The position numbers and the translations under genes were made by a program. The notes under the pieces were generated by a model. The model made no database searches and had not been told where the DNA came from. It saw only the letters and a program-made list of their open reading frames with translations. A stretch of DNA of 64,000 nt from JBCBDX01 sp038529265. GTDB lineage: Bacteria > Pseudomonadota > Alphaproteobacteria > Rhizobiales > Rhizobiaceae. Of the stretch, positions 51,050 to 63,741 are shown piece by piece; position 1 is the first letter of the stretch; every line of letters starts with the position of its first letter. The stretch lies in contig JBCBDX010000004.1 in NCBI GenBank assembly GCA_038529265.1, positions 197,812 through 261,811 of the forward strand. The letters are read 5' to 3'.

Positions 51050-52455
51050 CAAGCGCCGCCCTTCAACTGTTCCGGCAGCGCATAGGCCCACTGTGTGATA
51101 TTGCCAGCGCCAAGATAGATCACATAATCACCGGCCTCAGCTTCAGCACTGATGATAGGCTGCACATCATCAGAACTTGCAATCAAACGCGCATCGCGAT
51201 GTCCGCCAGCGCGCATGCGACTAACCAATTCTTCAGAGTTTACGCCTTCCATCGGCGCTTCCCCCGCAGCGTATACGGGCGCTACCAACGCTATGTCCGC
51301 CTCGTTAAAGCAGGCAGCAAAATCATCAAACAAATCGCTCAGGCGCGAATAGCGATGCGGTTGCATGACAGCAAAGACCTTCTTGTCACCGGCCGCCAAA
51401 CGCGCAGCATGGAGAACTGCTTTGATCTCTACAGGATGATGCGCGTAGTCATCGAAAATGCGCACGCCCTGCCAATCGCCAGTATGCGTAAAGCGACGCT
51501 TGACCCCGCTGAAGGAGGACAGCCCGGCTTTGATTTGGTCGGGTGTCAATCCAAGCTCGTGAGCAACAGCAATCGCCGCAGTCGCATTGGAAACATTGTG
51601 CCCACCGGGCATCGGAAGCGCGAGCCCATCTAAAGCGATCGTCTCGCCGGCCTTGCGATCCCTGATCTCCACATCAAAGAGCGAGGTCGAGCCGTCCATG
51701 CCCGTTGGCGTGAAACGGACGTCAGCCTGCGGGTTCGTACCATAAGTGATCAAACGACGATCGGTAATGCGGCTGACAAGCGCCTGGACTTCCGGGTGAT
51801 CAATGCACGCAACACCAAAGCCGTAAAATGGCACATTCTCCACAAACTGACGGAACGCATCACGTACCGCATCAAATGAACCATAATGGTCAAGATGCTC
51901 TGGATCTATGTTGGTGATCACGGCCACATCAGCGGGCAGCTTCAAAAAGGTCCCATCACTCTCATCAGCTTCAACAACCATCCACTCACCTTCACCCATG
52001 CGCGCATTCGTGCCATAGGCGTTGATGATGCCACCATTGATGACGGTTGGGTCCATATCGCCAGCTTCCAACAAGCTAGCCACCATGGATGTGGTGGTGG
52101 TCTTGCCGTGCGTACCACCGATGGCAATACAGTTGCGGAAACGCATAACTTCAGCAAGCATCTCCGCACGTCGCACAACCGGCAACAAACGCTCTCGTGC
52201 CGCTATGAGTTCCGGATTGTCCTTTTTGATGGCTGTCGATACGACAACAACTTCCGCGTCACCCAAATTCTCAGGTGTATGGCCGACAAAAACCTCAACA
52301 CCCTTATCGCGAAGTCTCTGAACATTTTGCCCGTCAGCTTGGTCGGAGCCCTGAACCTTATACCCGAGATTATGCAGCACCTCCGCAATGCCGGACATGC
52401 CAATGCCGCCAATGCCAACAAAATGCACCAATCCGATTGTCTGCGGCATTTTCAT
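51049..52455 (-). CDS. murC: UDP-N-acetylmuramate-L-alanine ligase MurC
   Basis: A 468-residue Mur ligase adding L-Ala. [17 protein letters not shown] is the UDP-binding start, [19 protein letters not shown] the ATP loop, [12 protein letters not shown] and [12 protein letters not shown] the central motifs, and [14 protein letters not shown] the C-terminal one. It overlaps murG by 4 bp. Confidence 0.97.
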   Translation of the reverse strand: MKMPQTIGLVHFVGIGGIGMSGIAEVLHNLGYKVQGSDQADGQNVQRLRDKGVEVFVGHTPENLGDAEVVVVSTAIKKDNPELIAARERLLPVVRRAEMLAEVMRFRNCIAIGGTHGKTTTTSMVASLLEAGDMDPTVINGGIINAYGTNARMGEGEWMVVEADESDGTFLKLPADVAVITNIDPEHLDHYGSFDAVRDAFRQFVENVPFYGFGVACIDHPEVQALVSRITDRRLITYGTNPQADVRFTPTGMDGSTSLFDVEIRDRKAGETIALDGLALPMPGGHNVSNATAAIAVAHELGLTPDQIKAGLSSFSGVKRRFTHTGDWQGVRIFDDYAHHPVEIKAVLHAARLAAGDKKVFAVMQPHRYSRLSDLFDDFAACFNEADIALVAPVYAAGEAPMEGVNSEELVSRMRAGGHRDARLIASSDDVQPIISAEAEAGDYVIYLGAGNITQWAYALPEQLKGGA

Positions 52456-53597
52456 TGGGAATTCCGATCGTGAACCCAGGCCAGCGAAGCCTTGAAAGAG
52501 CCGACGCTTTGGCCGTCGGCCATAGCCTCTGTGAGATTGGCAAGCAAGCGGGCCGCATCGCGCTTACCGGCAGCGTGAGCAGCTTTGGCCATCATGTCGA
52601 GCTTGGAGGCGTCGCTCAACAAGTTGTTCAATTCATTTGTCATAACATCTTTGCTCAAATCCTGTTCGCGGCGTACCAGCGCGCCGCCTGCCGCTTCCAT
52701 TTGCGCCGCGTTTGCGGCCTGATCATGATCAAGCGCATGCGGATAGGGCACAAAAATCGCCGGGCGACCGATTGCACCAATTTCGGTGACAGTTGAAGCG
52801 CCGGACCGCGCAATCACCAAGTGAGCATCTGCAATCCGCGCAGGTAGATCAGTAAAGAACGGAGCAACTTCAGCTTCTATGCCTGCTTCAGCATAAGCCG
52901 CTTTTGCCGCTTCCTCATCTTCCGGACGCGCTTGTTGTGTAACCAGCAATCGTTTGCGCAGCGTATCCGGCAACGCGGAAAAAGAAGCGGGCATTGTTTG
53001 CGAAAAGAAACGTGCGCCCTGACTGCCGCCGAAGACGACAATCTTGAACGGTCCCTTGGTCGTTGGTTTTTTGTAACGCATTTCTGAAGCTTCCAAGACT
53101 GCGGGACGGACAGGGTTGCCCGTCTCTACGATCTTTCCCGAAAGTTCACCTTTAGCTTCCAGGAAGCCGCCAGCAATTGCGGTCACGCGCGGGGACAGCA
53201 ATTTGTTGGCACGACCCATGACCGCGTTTTGTTCATGGATGATCGTCGGACAAAGAGCGCCTGCCGAAATCAGCGGCGGGATGGTTGGGTAGCCGCCAAA
53301 CCCGACAACGGCTTTGGGTTTTATGTCCACCAAAAGGGAACGCGCCTGCCGCAACCCCTTCCAAATCGTGAAACCGGCAGAAACCAGTTTGAGCGGATTT
53401 TTGCCAGAAGGCGTAGCCGAAGCTACAACATGCATTTTAGAGCCCGGAAACCGGTCGGCGAACTTGGTGGCTCGCTTGTCGGTCAGCAGTTGCACATCCC
53501 AACCGCGCGCTATCAGTTCATGGGCCAGCGCCTCTGCCGGAAACAAATGCCCACCCGTGCCACCTGCACTTAAAGCAATTGAGCCCTTGGCTTGCAT
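52452..53597 (-). CDS. murG: MurG, lipid II synthesising GlcNAc transferase
   Basis: A 381-residue GT-B enzyme. [17 protein letters not shown] is the N-terminal glycine loop, [10 protein letters not shown] and [14 protein letters not shown] the acceptor region, [10 protein letters not shown] the second glycine loop and [37 protein letters not shown] the UDP-GlcNAc site. It joins GlcNAc to lipid I at the inner membrane. Confidence 0.97.
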   Translation of the reverse strand: MQAKGSIALSAGGTGGHLFPAEALAHELIARGWDVQLLTDKRATKFADRFPGSKMHVVASATPSGKNPLKLVSAGFTIWKGLRQARSLLVDIKPKAVVGFGGYPTIPPLISAGALCPTIIHEQNAVMGRANKLLSPRVTAIAGGFLEAKGELSGKIVETGNPVRPAVLEASEMRYKKPTTKGPFKIVVFGGSQGARFFSQTMPASFSALPDTLRKRLLVTQQARPEDEEAAKAAYAEAGIEAEVAPFFTDLPARIADAHLVIARSGASTVTEIGAIGRPAIFVPYPHALDHDQAANAAQMEAAGGALVRREQDLSKDVMTNELNNLLSDASKLDMMAKAAHAAGKRDAARLLANLTEAMADGQSVGSFKASLAWVHDRNSQ

Positions 53598-53601
53598 GCT
53601 T

Positions 53602-54762
53602 CTACTCCGCTGGAACCGCGGCCCGGTCAGCCGCTGTGTGGAACCTGATATGTCGCGATCGCTGCTCTGCCCTTCGCCGCGTCAAGGACAATAAAAAGCC
53701 GGTCGTAACCGCCACCGCAATCATCGATGAGCCACCATAGGAAACGAAAGGCAATGTCATACCCTTGGCGGGCAACAGGTTCAGATTGACCATGATGTTG
53801 ATCATCGACTGAAGCCCGATAAGTACAACCAGACCACATACGGCCAAGCGGCGGAACTGGTCCTGTTCTCCAGCGCCCTTCATCAGGCCGCGCAATACAA
53901 TGAAACCGAATACCGCCACCAATATCATGCAGGCAATGATCCCATATTCCTCGCCCAGCACCGCGAACACGAAATCCGTGTGACTATCGGGCAAAATGCG
54001 TTTGACCGTTCCTTCGCCAGGCCCCTGGCCAAACCATCCACCGCGCACAATCGCCTCGCGACCGGTATCGACTTGGAATGTATCGCCCTGGCCGCTGATA
54101 AATCGATCAATCCGGCTCGCAACGTGCGGGATCGTCAAATAGGCACCAACGAGACCAACCGCACCAACGCCGCCCAAGACACCAATCCATAGCCAATTCA
54201 TACCCGCCAGAAAGAACATCGCGCCCCAAGTTCCTGCCAGTAATATCGTCTGGCCAAGATCGGGCTGTGCGATCAACAACGAGCCGGCAATGGCAAATAA
54301 AATACCAGCAAACAGATTGCCCGGGATGTCGGGCCGCCGTGCATGCTCGGCAAAAAGCCACGCACACAGGATGACAAATGAAGGCTTCAAGAATTCAGAC
54401 GGCTGGACAGAAATACCAGCAATGCGCACCCAACGACGTGATCCCTTGACCTCAACCCCAAAGAAGAGGGTGAACATCATCAAGATCAAAGAGCCACAAA
54501 GGACGACAAGCGCAACGCGTCGAACTTGTCGGTCATCGAGAAACGACAGCGCAAGCATAACAGAAAGAGCCGGCGCCAGGAAAATCGCATGACGTTCAAC
54601 AAAGTGGAACGCGTCCAAACCAATACGCTCAGCAACATTTGGGCTCGCCGCGAACGACAGCATCATGCCAAAGCCCATGAGCAGAGCAAAAGCCAGCAAG
54701 AACCATCGATCAATGGTCCACCACCAGTCGGCAAAAAGTCCCTTGTCACTGCGTCGATACAC
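53602..54762 (-). CDS. ftsW: FtsW, septal peptidoglycan polymerase (SEDS)
   Basis: A 386-residue polytopic membrane protein. [81 protein letters not shown] and [18 protein letters not shown] mark the SEDS family. A GTG at 54762 is preferred to the ATG at 54780 because GGAGG is 6 nt away and it gives the usual short N-terminus. The frame overlaps the end of murD. Confidence 0.92.
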   Translation of the reverse strand: MYRRSDKGLFADWWWTIDRWFLLAFALLMGFGMMLSFAASPNVAERIGLDAFHFVERHAIFLAPALSVMLALSFLDDRQVRRVALVVLCGSLILMMFTLFFGVEVKGSRRWVRIAGISVQPSEFLKPSFVILCAWLFAEHARRPDIPGNLFAGILFAIAGSLLIAQPDLGQTILLAGTWGAMFFLAGMNWLWIGVLGGVGAVGLVGAYLTIPHVASRIDRFISGQGDTFQVDTGREAIVRGGWFGQGPGEGTVKRILPDSHTDFVFAVLGEEYGIIACMILVAVFGFIVLRGLMKGAGEQDQFRRLAVCGLVVLIGLQSMINIMVNLNLLPAKGMTLPFVSYGGSSMIAVAVTTGFLLSLTRRRAEQRSRHIRFHTAADRAAVPAE

Positions 54763-56080
54763 CCGCGACCTCCGTCCCATTTGTGTCTTTGGATAAGACT
54801 AGATCAATAGCTTTAACGAACGCTTCACCACGTTTCTCAAAGTTGGGAAACTGGTCAAAACTAGCCGCCGCGGGCGCCAAAAGCACCACGTCGCCACTTT
54901 CGGCGTCGTTCGCGGCATGGGCAACTGCATTGCTCAAATCTGCGGATATTTCAAAGGGCGTCGATGCACCCAATGTGGCTGCAAACTCGGCTGCAGCTTC
55001 ACCAATCAAGTAAGCTTTGCGAACACGGTCGAAATGAGCACGCAACGGCTCAATACCGCCCTGTTTGGCCAGACCGCCTGCGATCCAGCGGATATTTTCA
55101 AAACTGGTAAGTGATTTTTCAGCGGCATCCGCATTGGTTGCCTTGGAGTCGTTGACGAAAAGAACGCCCCCACTTTCGGCAATGATCTGCATGCGATGCG
55201 CCAGTCCGGGAAAGCTGTTAAACCCTGCTTTGATTTGCTCATCGGACAGACCAAGTTTGCGACATACAGCCTGCGCAATCAGGGCGTTCTGCAAATTATG
55301 ATCACCGCGCAGTGAAGGAGCCTGGGAGAGATCAAGCTGCACTGGAGATGACAAGTTGATTTCATCCTTGGGCCCAATCAGCCGCGAGGCAATCGACCGC
55401 GTCAATTCATCATCAACTCCGATGACCGCATGCGCGGCACGGGCGACGAGCCGTTCTTTGATCGATGCGTAATTATCCATCGTGCCGTGACGATCCAAAT
55501 GATCAGGCGTGATGTTCAAGAGAACCCCAATATCGGGCGCAAGCGTGGGCGCCAAATCAATCTGATAGGATGAGCACTCAACGACAAAAATTCGACCATC
55601 AATCGGCGTTTCAAGCTCCAACACCGGCGTACCGATATTGCCGCCAATAGCGACATCCAAGCCCGCGTGACGTAGAATGTGTGCGATCAGAGAAGTGGTT
55701 GTGGACTTACCATTTGTCCCGGTGATGGCCACCAGCCTGGTGTCTTCACTACGAAATGACAGCTCGGCAAAGAATAGCTCAACGTCGCCTATGATCGGAA
55801 CGCTCGCGGCACGCGCCAATCCGACCGTCCAGTGTGGCTTTGGATGGGTAAGCGGAACCCCCGGCGAAAGGACAAGGGCCGATAGCTCACCCCAGTCGAC
55901 ATTGCGCAAATCACCAACGGAGATTCCCGCGTCTTGGGCGGTCGCTACGCGATCAGGATTGTCATCCCATGCCACAATCTCCGCGTCGCCCATGGCCAAG
56001 GCCTTGGCTGTAGAAAGCCCAGAACCGCCGAGCCCAAAGACGGCAATTTTCTCGCCAGATCTATGTGTGACTGGGATCAT
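54746..56080 (-). CDS. murD: UDP-MurNAc-L-alanyl-D-glutamate ligase MurD
   Basis: A 444-residue Mur ligase adding D-Glu. [49 protein letters not shown] and [15 protein letters not shown] with [12 protein letters not shown] are diagnostic. It lies 4 bp after the mraY stop and overlaps ftsW. Confidence 0.96.
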   Translation of the reverse strand: MIPVTHRSGEKIAVFGLGGSGLSTAKALAMGDAEIVAWDDNPDRVATAQDAGISVGDLRNVDWGELSALVLSPGVPLTHPKPHWTVGLARAASVPIIGDVELFFAELSFRSEDTRLVAITGTNGKSTTTSLIAHILRHAGLDVAIGGNIGTPVLELETPIDGRIFVVECSSYQIDLAPTLAPDIGVLLNITPDHLDRHGTMDNYASIKERLVARAAHAVIGVDDELTRSIASRLIGPKDEINLSSPVQLDLSQAPSLRGDHNLQNALIAQAVCRKLGLSDEQIKAGFNSFPGLAHRMQIIAESGGVLFVNDSKATNADAAEKSLTSFENIRWIAGGLAKQGGIEPLRAHFDRVRKAYLIGEAAAEFAATLGASTPFEISADLSNAVAHAANDAESGDVVLLAPAAASFDQFPNFEKRGEAFVKAIDLVLSKDTNGTEVAGVSTQ

Positions 56081-56084
56081 AAAC

Positions 56085-57167
56085 TCACCGCAGCTTCAGT
56101 GTGGAGAGGCCGATGAGAGCGAGAATCACGGCAATAATCCAGAAGCGAATGACAACCTGACTTTCCGTCCAACCGAGCTTCTCAAAATGGTGGTGGATGG
56201 GTGCCATCAGAAACACCCGCTTACCCGTCATCTTGAAATAACCCACTTGAATAATGACCGACAGCGCCTCCATCACAAAGAGGCCACCAATAACGATCAT
56301 GACCAGTTCGTGTTTCGTGGCCACAGCAACGGTACCGATCAGGCCACCAAGCGCCAACGAGCCTGTATCACCCATGAAAATCGCAGCAGGTGGTGCGTTG
56401 AACCACAAGAAGCCAAGACCAGCACCAATTACAGCACCCAGCACGATAGCAAGCTCGCCGGTACCAGGCACAAAATGGATTTGCAGATAATCGGCAAAGA
56501 TCGCGTTACCAGACAGATACGCAATCACGCCGAAGGAGGCTGCCGCGATCATGATGGGGACAATGGCCAGACCGTCGAGCCCGTCCGTCAGATTGACGGC
56601 GTTGCCAGCACCAACGATGACAAAGGCCGCAAACGGGATAAAGAAAATCCAAAGATTAATCAGGAAGTCCTTGAAGAATGGAAAGGCAAGCGAAGACGAA
56701 AATGGCTGATTGCCGATCTGCATGATTACATAGGCCGCAACGCCAGCAATCAGAAATTCAAGGCCGAGCCGCGCCCGTCCTGAAAACCCTTTATCGCTCT
56801 GTTTGGTAACTTTTAGATAGTCATCATAAAAGCCGATCAGGCCGAAGCCCAACGTCACCATGATAACCACCCAGACGTATGGGTTGCCAAGATTGCCCCA
56901 CAAAAGGATGGAACCCAAAATCCCGCAAAGGATCATCAAGCCACCCATGGTCGGCGTGCCCGCTTTTTTAAAGTGGGTCTGCGGACCATCGGCGCGGATT
57001 GGCTGTCCTTTGCCTTGTCGCACTTTCAGCGCCGCGATGATCTGCGGCCCGAACAAAAAGACGATGAACGCGGAGGTGATCAGCGCAGCTCCCGTTCTGA
57101 AAGTTATGTAACGGAACACGTTGAAAAACTGCACTTGGTCCGAAAACTCGGTCAGCCAAAATAGCAT
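56085..57167 (-). CDS. mraY: MraY, phospho-MurNAc-pentapeptide transferase
   Basis: A 360-residue membrane enzyme with ten spans making lipid [24 protein letters not shown]-like [25 protein letters not shown] and [11 protein letters not shown] (catalytic aspartates) plus [18 protein letters not shown] are present. It follows the murE-murF fusion by 51 bp. Confidence 0.97.
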   Translation of the reverse strand: MLFWLTEFSDQVQFFNVFRYITFRTGAALITSAFIVFLFGPQIIAALKVRQGKGQPIRADGPQTHFKKAGTPTMGGLMILCGILGSILLWGNLGNPYVWVVIMVTLGFGLIGFYDDYLKVTKQSDKGFSGRARLGLEFLIAGVAAYVIMQIGNQPFSSSLAFPFFKDFLINLWIFFIPFAAFVIVGAGNAVNLTDGLDGLAIVPIMIAAASFGVIAYLSGNAIFADYLQIHFVPGTGELAIVLGAVIGAGLGFLWFNAPPAAIFMGDTGSLALGGLIGTVAVATKHELVMIVIGGLFVMEALSVIIQVGYFKMTGKRVFLMAPIHHHFEKLGWTESQVVIRFWIIAVILALIGLSTLKLR

Positions 57168-57218
57168 TGAGAACTCCCTGTTTTCGCCAGGCGGCGATAA
57201 TCTGCTTTTGCGCGTTGG

Positions 57219-60095
57219 TCAGACCGCATATTTCTTTTCAAACGCTTTGATTACCTTGGAAAAGCCAATGCCGTTAGAAGACTTGACCAGGACAACATCA
57301 CCTGCATGCACCAGATTGATCGCGGCTGTAACAACATCATCAGCCGCATCATAGTGCATTACGGAAGGGCCGCCATCGCCGATGGCTTCCGCAAGCGCCT
57401 TCATTTCCGGCCCACCCAAAATAACTCGATCGAGTTCCGCTTCTCGCACATCATCTGCAAGACCCGCATGCAACTTGCGGGCATGATCGCCAAGCTCAAG
57501 CATATCGCCCAGAATTGCGATGCGCCGTCCATTGGTGCCGGGCTCCATTGTTTTCAAAATCTGCAAGGTTGCGGCAACTGAAGCGGGATTGGCATTGTAG
57601 CTTTCATCAATCACCGTGAAAGGACCGGTCTCCGCTTTGAATGTATGCAGCTTACCGCGCCCTTCGACAGATTGAAGGGAAGCAAACGATGCGGCAGCTT
57701 TTTCCACATCAGCACCCAAGAGGTGAGCGGCGCCCAATACACCGAGCAAATTGTGCACAACATGGCGTCCGGCAATAGGCACCTCGAAAGTAACCTTTTC
57801 GCCAAAAACATTCGCAGAAACGGTTGATGCATCTGCACGTAGATCAACGTCGGTTAAAACCACATCCGATTTCTTGATCTTTCCATAGCCGGCAACACGG
57901 TGAACACCCGCCTCGCCCGCCAATTGGCTCAGCATTTTGAAGCGCTTGTCATCGCGGTTGATAAGCGCTGTCCCACCACGCACCACGCCACGGAAAATCT
58001 CCGCCTTGGCATGGGCAATGCCATCCATATTCTTGAAATTGCCCAAATGTGCAGCGGCGATCAGCGTGATCATAGCCACATGCGGACGCACCATTTTGAC
58101 AAGCGGCGTGATTTCTCCGGCATGGTTCATGCCAATCTCAAAGACCGCATATTCGGTATCCTGCGGCATCCGGGCCAGCGTCAACGGCACACCCCAGTGA
58201 TTGTTGAAGGATTTTGGCGAGGCGTGAACTTTTGAAGACTGTTGAGCGAACACGTGGCGCAAGGCTTCCTTTGTCGTCGTCTTTCCGGCTGATCCGGTCA
58301 CCGCAACAATCTTTGCCTTCGTCCGCGCGCGAGCCGCAACACCCAAACGCTCCATGGCTTGAAGAACATCAGGCACCACCATCAAGGGTTTGGTGATATG
58401 GCCAAGCGCGGGCAGCTTTTCCTCGGCGACCACTAATGCTGAACATCCGGCGGCAACTGCCTTGGATGCAAAGGTGTGTCCATCAAAATTGTCGCCTGCA
58501 ATGGCAAAGAAAACGTCCCCGGCTTCCAGTGTGCGCGTATCGATGGAAACGCCTGTCACATCACCGGCAACACCATTTGTGGGTCGGGCACCAATGGCAT
58601 CAATGATATCCTGCCCCGTCCAAAGCGGTCCTGCGGCATTCATGGGCGAGTGATCCAATTCCGCAATAGCCGCGCGGGCTTCTTCATGATCAGAGAAATG
58701 CTTGGTAACCCCGGCTGCCGTCTGACCGGTCTCATGGCCTTTACCAGCAATCACCAGCGTATCACCGGTATCCAGTTCCGCGACGGCTTGCCGGATGGCT
58801 TCACGGCGGTCCCCAACCTCAACGCCTTGCGGAACTGATTGCATGATGGCAGCGCGAATGGTGGCTGGATCTTCCGAACGCGGATTGTCGTCTGTCACGT
58901 AAACACGGTCTGCGAGGCGGCCTGCCACCTCGCCCATCATCGGGCGCTTTCCAGGGTCACGATCGCCGCCCGCGCCAATAACAACACTCACCTTGCCGGT
59001 GGTGAAAGGACGAACAGATGACAACACTTGCTCAAGCGCATCGGGCTTGTGTGCATAATCCACGTAAACCAACGCGCCGTTATTGGTATTGCCCACCAGT
59101 TCCAAGCGGCCCGGCGCACCTTCCAACTTTTCTAGAGCTGCAAAAGCGACATCAGGGTCAACGCCAATTGAGATAGCTAAACCGGCAGAAACGAGCGCAT
59201 TTGCGATTTGGAAATCCCCAGCAAGCGGTAACTCCACGCGCCAAACGCGACCGCCGTAGGCAAGCTCGGCTATTTGACGGTGGCGCTCATGCTCGACCCG
59301 CTTGAGTACGATAAAATCACCTTTGCGCCCGACGCTTCGCACATCCAAACCGGCAGCTTTCGCGACTTCAATGGCGCGTTCAGACCACTCATCATCAGCA
59401 TAGATGATAGCGGGCCTGCCTCGAGCCAAAAGTTGATCAAACAGCCGCATCTTGCAGGCAAAATATTCCTCGACCGTGGCGTGGTAGTCCATGTGATCAC
59501 GGCCAAGGTTCGTAAATGCGGCGGCAGCCAACTCAACACCGTCCAAACGCCGTTGATCGAGCCCATGGCTGGATGCTTCCATGGCAGCGTGGGTGACGCC
59601 TTTATCGGCGAGCACTTTCAAAAGTGAGTGCAGTTGAACCGGATCAGGTGTCGTCAGCGCCCCCTCTAGAGTGAGCGGTTCGGAGACCACGCCGGTCGTG
59701 CCGATAGAGGCGGCTGACAACCCGGCATGTGCAAAGATCTGACGAGTGAAAGAAGCGACCGATGTCTTGCCAGCAGTACCCGTAACCGCAACGACTTTTT
59801 CCGGCTGATGCCCAGCGAGCGCGGCTGCGATCAGGGCAAGCGCAAGCCTTGGGTCAGCAAACCGAATAACCGGTACGTTCAGCGGGGGTAGATCCGCGTC
59901 TGGGGAAGCCAGAACGGCAACAGCACCCGCTTCAACGGCAGCAGTGGCAAATCGCGCACCATCCGTTTTAACACCGGCCAGCGCGATGAAAATGTCGTCG
60001 GGTTTGACCGCTCTGGAGTCAGCGGTCACACCGGAAAACTCACCATCAGGCAGATCAAGATCGCCAAGAAATGCGTTGAGTTGGCGGAATTCCAT
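57219..60095 (-). CDS. murE/murF: MurE-MurF fusion protein
   Basis: A single 958-residue frame. Residues 1-484 are MurE, which adds meso-diaminopimelate: [23 protein letters not shown] loop VTGTAGKT, and DDNPRSEDP (the diaminopimelate specificity motif). Residues 485-958 are MurF, which adds D-Ala-D-Ala: [62 protein letters not shown]. MurE reaches its normal end (AAIAELDHS) and the MurF methionine at 58643 follows with almost no linker. There is no stop between. CCCATGAATG at the junction contains an ATGA. A sequencing indel is the alternative. Confidence 0.92.
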   Translation of the reverse strand: MEFRQLNAFLGDLDLPDGEFSGVTADSRAVKPDDIFIALAGVKTDGARFATAAVEAGAVAVLASPDADLPPLNVPVIRFADPRLALALIAAALAGHQPEKVVAVTGTAGKTSVASFTRQIFAHAGLSAASIGTTGVVSEPLTLEGALTTPDPVQLHSLLKVLADKGVTHAAMEASSHGLDQRRLDGVELAAAAFTNLGRDHMDYHATVEEYFACKMRLFDQLLARGRPAIIYADDEWSERAIEVAKAAGLDVRSVGRKGDFIVLKRVEHERHRQIAELAYGGRVWRVELPLAGDFQIANALVSAGLAISIGVDPDVAFAALEKLEGAPGRLELVGNTNNGALVYVDYAHKPDALEQVLSSVRPFTTGKVSVVIGAGGDRDPGKRPMMGEVAGRLADRVYVTDDNPRSEDPATIRAAIMQSVPQGVEVGDRREAIRQAVAELDTGDTLVIAGKGHETGQTAAGVTKHFSDHEEARAAIAELDHSPMNAAGPLWTGQDIIDAIGARPTNGVAGDVTGVSIDTRTLEAGDVFFAIAGDNFDGHTFASKAVAAGCSALVVAEEKLPALGHITKPLMVVPDVLQAMERLGVAARARTKAKIVAVTGSAGKTTTKEALRHVFAQQSSKVHASPKSFNNHWGVPLTLARMPQDTEYAVFEIGMNHAGEITPLVKMVRPHVAMITLIAAAHLGNFKNMDGIAHAKAEIFRGVVRGGTALINRDDKRFKMLSQLAGEAGVHRVAGYGKIKKSDVVLTDVDLRADASTVSANVFGEKVTFEVPIAGRHVVHNLLGVLGAAHLLGADVEKAAASFASLQSVEGRGKLHTFKAETGPFTVIDESYNANPASVAATLQILKTMEPGTNGRRIAILGDMLELGDHARKLHAGLADDVREAELDRVILGGPEMKALAEAIGDGGPSVMHYDAADDVVTAAINLVHAGDVVLVKSSNGIGFSKVIKAFEKKYAV

Positions 60096-60127
60096 GCATC
60101 GCCGCCGGGCCTCAGGCCCGAACCCCC

Positions 60128-61819
60128 TTATTGCGCGACCAAAAGCGAATCGCGTCCCATATTGAAATCAGGCATGACCCCAAGCAAGCCTGCGGTCCTG
60201 CGGATAATGTTACCCACAGTTGGAGCAGCATTAAGGCCAGCAGTTGCACTTTTTTGGCCTTCTGCCGGTTTTGGTTCATCAATAATCACCAGCACCACAT
60301 ATTGCGGATCGTCCATTGGGAACGCCGAAAGAAATGCATTAAAGCGGTGATCACCAGAGTACCGACCGTTCACAACCTTTTCTGCGGTACCCGTTTTTCC
60401 GCCAACCAGCAGGCCGGGCACATCAGCACGACGGCCCGAACCTTTCTCGACGTTCAATCGGAACAGATAGCGCATATCGGCACTGGTCTTCTGCGAAAGC
60501 ACCTGACGCGCGATCTGGTCAGCTTCAGCGCGGCTGCGCGGTAAGAATGTTGGCTGTATCAACTTGCCGCCATTGACCAAAGCAGCGGCCGCAACAGCAG
60601 TTTGCAAAGGCGTGGTCGACATTCCATGGCCAAATGAGATCGTAATGGAGTTTAGCTTTTTCCACTCTTGTGGCTCGGTGGGACGTGCCACTTCCGGCAA
60701 TTGCGTGCTCATCTTGTCGATCAGGCCAAGACGCTTGAGAAACGCGCGGTGCTCTTCAATGCCAACCGCATCGGCCATCTTTGCCGTACCAATATTGGAA
60801 GAGTAGATGAAAATTTCCGGCACCGACAGAACGCGGCCCTTGCCGTGGAAATCATTGATCGTGAACCGACCAAAACGCAGCGGCTTGGTCGCATCATAAC
60901 GGCTGGCCAAAGTCGCCGCCCCGGCATCCAAAGCCATTGCGGTGGTGAACGTCTTGAAAGTCGAACCCATTTCATAAACGCCGCCAGACATGCGGTTCAG
61001 CCGATCCTTGTCTTGCGCATTAAAGGGATTGTTGGGGTCATAATCCGGCAGTGACACCATGGAGACGACTTCGCCGGTGTGCGCATCAAGAATGACAGCG
61101 CCCGCCGCGATGGCCTGGTAGCGCTCGATTGCCTGTTTCAGCTCATCATAGACAACAAATTGCACGCCAGCGTCGATGGTCAGTTCAACCGGTGCCAAAT
61201 CGGCCGTGACATCAAGACCCAGATCCTGGAGCGCGCCAACGCCCTGATCGTCGACATATTTTTCCATGCCGGCGATACCGCGATTGTCAATGTCGACCAG
61301 ACCCAGAATGTGAGACGCCGTCGACCCGCCCGGGTAAAAGCGCTGTGTCTCGCTGCGAAAACCAATGCCAGGGATACCAAGCGCAAGAACGGCGGCCTGC
61401 TGATCCGGCGTGATTTCGCGGCGTAGCCATACAAAGCCCGCGCCCGACGACAGCTTTCTATGCCACTCCGCATAGTCCACATCCGGCAGAACACCCGACA
61501 GCGCCTCAACGGCTTCATCGGCGTCGATGATCCGGCGCGGCTCTCCATAAAGCGATGAAACGCGGATGTCCTTGGCAAGAATGGCACCGCGCCGATCCAC
61601 AATGTCGGGACGCGCCGCCAGTGTCTCGTTGGCCGCCGCAAACTGTGTGCCGCTGTCAACATCTGCGATCCCATACTGCACCAAGCGGGCGCCCATGATT
61701 GCATAAGCAGCGACAAAACAGGCAATCGCCACGCCAACACGCCCGCGTGCCAAGCGCCCGGTTACTGCGCCGGATACAGCATTGCCATTATGTTTTTTGT
61801 AGTTGGAAGCATAAGCCAT
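60128..61819 (-). CDS. ftsI: FtsI, septal transpeptidase (PBP3)
   Basis: A 563-residue class B penicillin-binding protein. One membrane span near residues 28-48, then the pedestal domain, then the transpeptidase: [10 protein letters not shown] (catalytic Ser in STFK), SSNIGTAKM (SxN) and [10 protein letters not shown] (KTG). It cross-links septal peptidoglycan. Its ATG directly follows the ftsL TAG. Confidence 0.96.
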   Translation of the reverse strand: MAYASNYKKHNGNAVSGAVTGRLARGRVGVAIACFVAAYAIMGARLVQYGIADVDSGTQFAAANETLAARPDIVDRRGAILAKDIRVSSLYGEPRRIIDADEAVEALSGVLPDVDYAEWHRKLSSGAGFVWLRREITPDQQAAVLALGIPGIGFRSETQRFYPGGSTASHILGLVDIDNRGIAGMEKYVDDQGVGALQDLGLDVTADLAPVELTIDAGVQFVVYDELKQAIERYQAIAAGAVILDAHTGEVVSMVSLPDYDPNNPFNAQDKDRLNRMSGGVYEMGSTFKTFTTAMALDAGAATLASRYDATKPLRFGRFTINDFHGKGRVLSVPEIFIYSSNIGTAKMADAVGIEEHRAFLKRLGLIDKMSTQLPEVARPTEPQEWKKLNSITISFGHGMSTTPLQTAVAAAALVNGGKLIQPTFLPRSRAEADQIARQVLSQKTSADMRYLFRLNVEKGSGRRADVPGLLVGGKTGTAEKVVNGRYSGDHRFNAFLSAFPMDDPQYVVLVIIDEPKPAEGQKSATAGLNAAPTVGNIIRRTAGLLGVMPDFNMGRDSLLVAQ

Positions 61820-62197
61820 CTATTGATCACCTTCGCTGACGCTACCGGTGGCAAGAGCGCTATCGATTTCGCCAGCGATAATGTCGCCAACCGCGTCGCC
61901 AGGTTCAAACACCGGCCGGCCCGGCAGTTCCGAAGGTGAAATCAGCTGATCGGTGCTTGTTGCCTGCAAATTCAATTCATCGGCATAAGTCTCAATCAAT
62001 GACTGCAAACGAGCAGGATTGGACAGAAACGCCCATTCAGCCTGTAGCAGCTCGATGGTTTCGCGCTCACGCGCTATCTGACGTTCCAGCTGCTTGATCT
62101 CAGCTAGCTTTTCATCAGCCTGATGTTTGATCTGATAGGTCCATGTCGCCATAGCGATGACCACTGCAATCAGTGCAAAATTCATCAGTCGCAACAT
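61820..62197 (-). CDS. ftsL: Cell division protein FtsL
   Basis: A 125-residue bitopic protein. One span (residues about 4-20), then a leucine-rich coiled coil (EKLAEIKQLERQIARERETIELLQAEWAFLSNPARLQSL). FtsL links FtsQ to FtsI/FtsW. Its position between rsmH and ftsI supports the call more than the poorly conserved sequence. Confidence 0.85.
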   Translation of the reverse strand: MLRLMNFALIAVVIAMATWTYQIKHQADEKLAEIKQLERQIARERETIELLQAEWAFLSNPARLQSLIETYADELNLQATSTDQLISPSELPGRPVFEPGDAVGDIIAGEIDSALATGSVSEGDQ

Positions 62198-62200
62198 GGG

Positions 62201-63220
62201 TCAGTATGCTCCATCAACGGGTAGCGGTTGAATGCGGCGCGCATCAATCCAAGGCAGATTGGGCAGCTTGAATATGGAAAAATCTTCCTCGCGTGGCATA
62301 GCGCTCGTGCGGCCACCAGCACGCAGCTTGGCAGAGCGCGCGCGCGGGTTGTTCGCCACCTCCACATCACTTGCAGCGACCACCGCCTTGCCAATCGAAG
62401 CATAGATTGCTGGTCGCGGTTCGGTCATCGGCAGGTGACGTGAGCGCGGTGCATCGCCCATACGATCGGCAAAATACTGTTTGACGATCCGGTCTTCCAG
62501 CGAATGGAAAGAGACAATAACAAGTCGTCCACCCTCCTTTAAAATGCGCTCTGCAGCAAATAGAGCCCGCGCCAACTCGCGAAGCTCATCATTGACGAAA
62601 ATTCTCAGCCCTTGAAATGTCCGCGTTGCAGGATGAATTTTGTCTTTGCCGCGCTTCGGTGCTGCACGCTCAACGACAGCGACCAGTTCCTTGGTCGTTG
62701 AAAACGGCGCTTCCTGTCGTGCATCGACGATAGCACGGGAAATACGCGGTGCATTCCGATCCTCGCCCAGAATGCCGATGATCCTGATCAAGTCAGAGAC
62801 TGAATAGGTATTGATAACGTCAGCGGCGGTCGGTCCCGACTGGGCCATGCGCATGTCCAGAGGCCCGTCACGCATAAACGAGAAACCACGCTCAGCCTGA
62901 TCCAACTGCATGGAAGACACACCAACATCCAAGACAACTGCGTCAACGCTGGAAGGGTCAACAAACTCCGCCATCAGCGAAAAGGGTAGCGCATGGAAGC
63001 TGAAGCGATCTCCATATTCGTCCGCAACATGTGCTGCTGCTTGCCGGGCCGACGGATCGCGATCAAATGCTTCGACATGAGCGCCACGGCCCAAAAATGC
63101 GCGTGTGTAGCCACCGGCACCGAAGGTGCCATCGACGATCCGCTTATCGGCCAGGTCATCACCGAGCGCGGTGATCACTTCACTCAGCATCACAGGAATA
63201 TGCGGCTCACCGTCGTTCAA
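62201..63220 (-). CDS. rsmH: 16S rRNA m4C1402 methyltransferase RsmH (MraW)
   Basis: A 339-residue methyltransferase. HIPVMLSEVITAL, DGTFGAGGYTRAFL (SAM), VVLDVGVSSMQLDQAERGFSF, HPATRTFQGLRIFVNDEL and IVSFHSLEDRIVKQYF are diagnostic. A TTG at 63220, four bases after GGAAGG and overlapping the mraZ stop (TTGA), is the only start giving the family N-terminus; upstream frame extension would overlap mraZ. Confidence 0.95.
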   Translation of the reverse strand: MNDGEPHIPVMLSEVITALGDDLADKRIVDGTFGAGGYTRAFLGRGAHVEAFDRDPSARQAAAHVADEYGDRFSFHALPFSLMAEFVDPSSVDAVVLDVGVSSMQLDQAERGFSFMRDGPLDMRMAQSGPTAADVINTYSVSDLIRIIGILGEDRNAPRISRAIVDARQEAPFSTTKELVAVVERAAPKRGKDKIHPATRTFQGLRIFVNDELRELARALFAAERILKEGGRLVIVSFHSLEDRIVKQYFADRMGDAPRSRHLPMTEPRPAIYASIGKAVVAASDVEVANNPRARSAKLRAGGRTSAMPREEDFSIFKLPNLPWIDARRIQPLPVDGAY

Positions 63221-63663
63221 GATGCCTTCCCTTGCACACGCTGTGCACGCAGTCGCGAGCGAACTTCTTCGCGGAACGAAGCAAAACGGTCCGGTGCCCA
63301 CATTTGGAAGAAATCGCCGCGGCCGACGAAGTGAACCTCGTCCTTGATGCCCGTATGCTCGCGAATGAAGTCGCTGATCGTGATGCGTCCACCGGAGTCG
63401 AGTTTCAGGAACGCGCCATCGCCATGGAAATAAAGAGACATATCGTCGGTACCGGCCAAAAACGGGTCGTCCTGCGCCATCCGCGCTTCCATGCGTTCGA
63501 GGCGATCCAGACCACCAACATCGACGGCAGGCATGTCGAGCGATTGTAGCGCGTAAAGTTCGCTCAAACCCTTGGCGGCCAGCGCTGTGCGGAAATGGGC
63601 AGGCACGGAGACGCGACCCTTCGCATCCACCCGATTGATCCCATTCGACAGAAACCGCTCCAC
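63217..63663 (-). CDS. mraZ: MraZ, dcw cluster transcriptional regulator
   Basis: A 148-residue protein starting at GTG with GGAG 7 nt before. Two SpoVT-AbrB-like modules are seen: GINRVDAKGRVSVPAHFR near the start and LDSGGRITISDFIREHTG later. MraZ forms rings, binds repeats upstream of its own gene and represses the dcw operon. The boxes at 63742-63806 fit that. Confidence 0.95.
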   Translation of the reverse strand: MERFLSNGINRVDAKGRVSVPAHFRTALAAKGLSELYALQSLDMPAVDVGGLDRLERMEARMAQDDPFLAGTDDMSLYFHGDGAFLKLDSGGRITISDFIREHTGIKDEVHFVGRGDFFQMWAPDRFASFREEVRSRLRAQRVQGKAS

Positions 63664-63741
63664 GCAAATACTCCAAGCGCCCCGTCCAGCTTGTGGCCCG
63701 TCCCATGCTCACAGCCTTCGCCAAACACATTTGTCCGATAA

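Noticed and set aside
55677..56783. A 368-codon plus-strand frame
   Set aside because: It crosses the murD-mraY junction on the opposite strand; both genes are certain.
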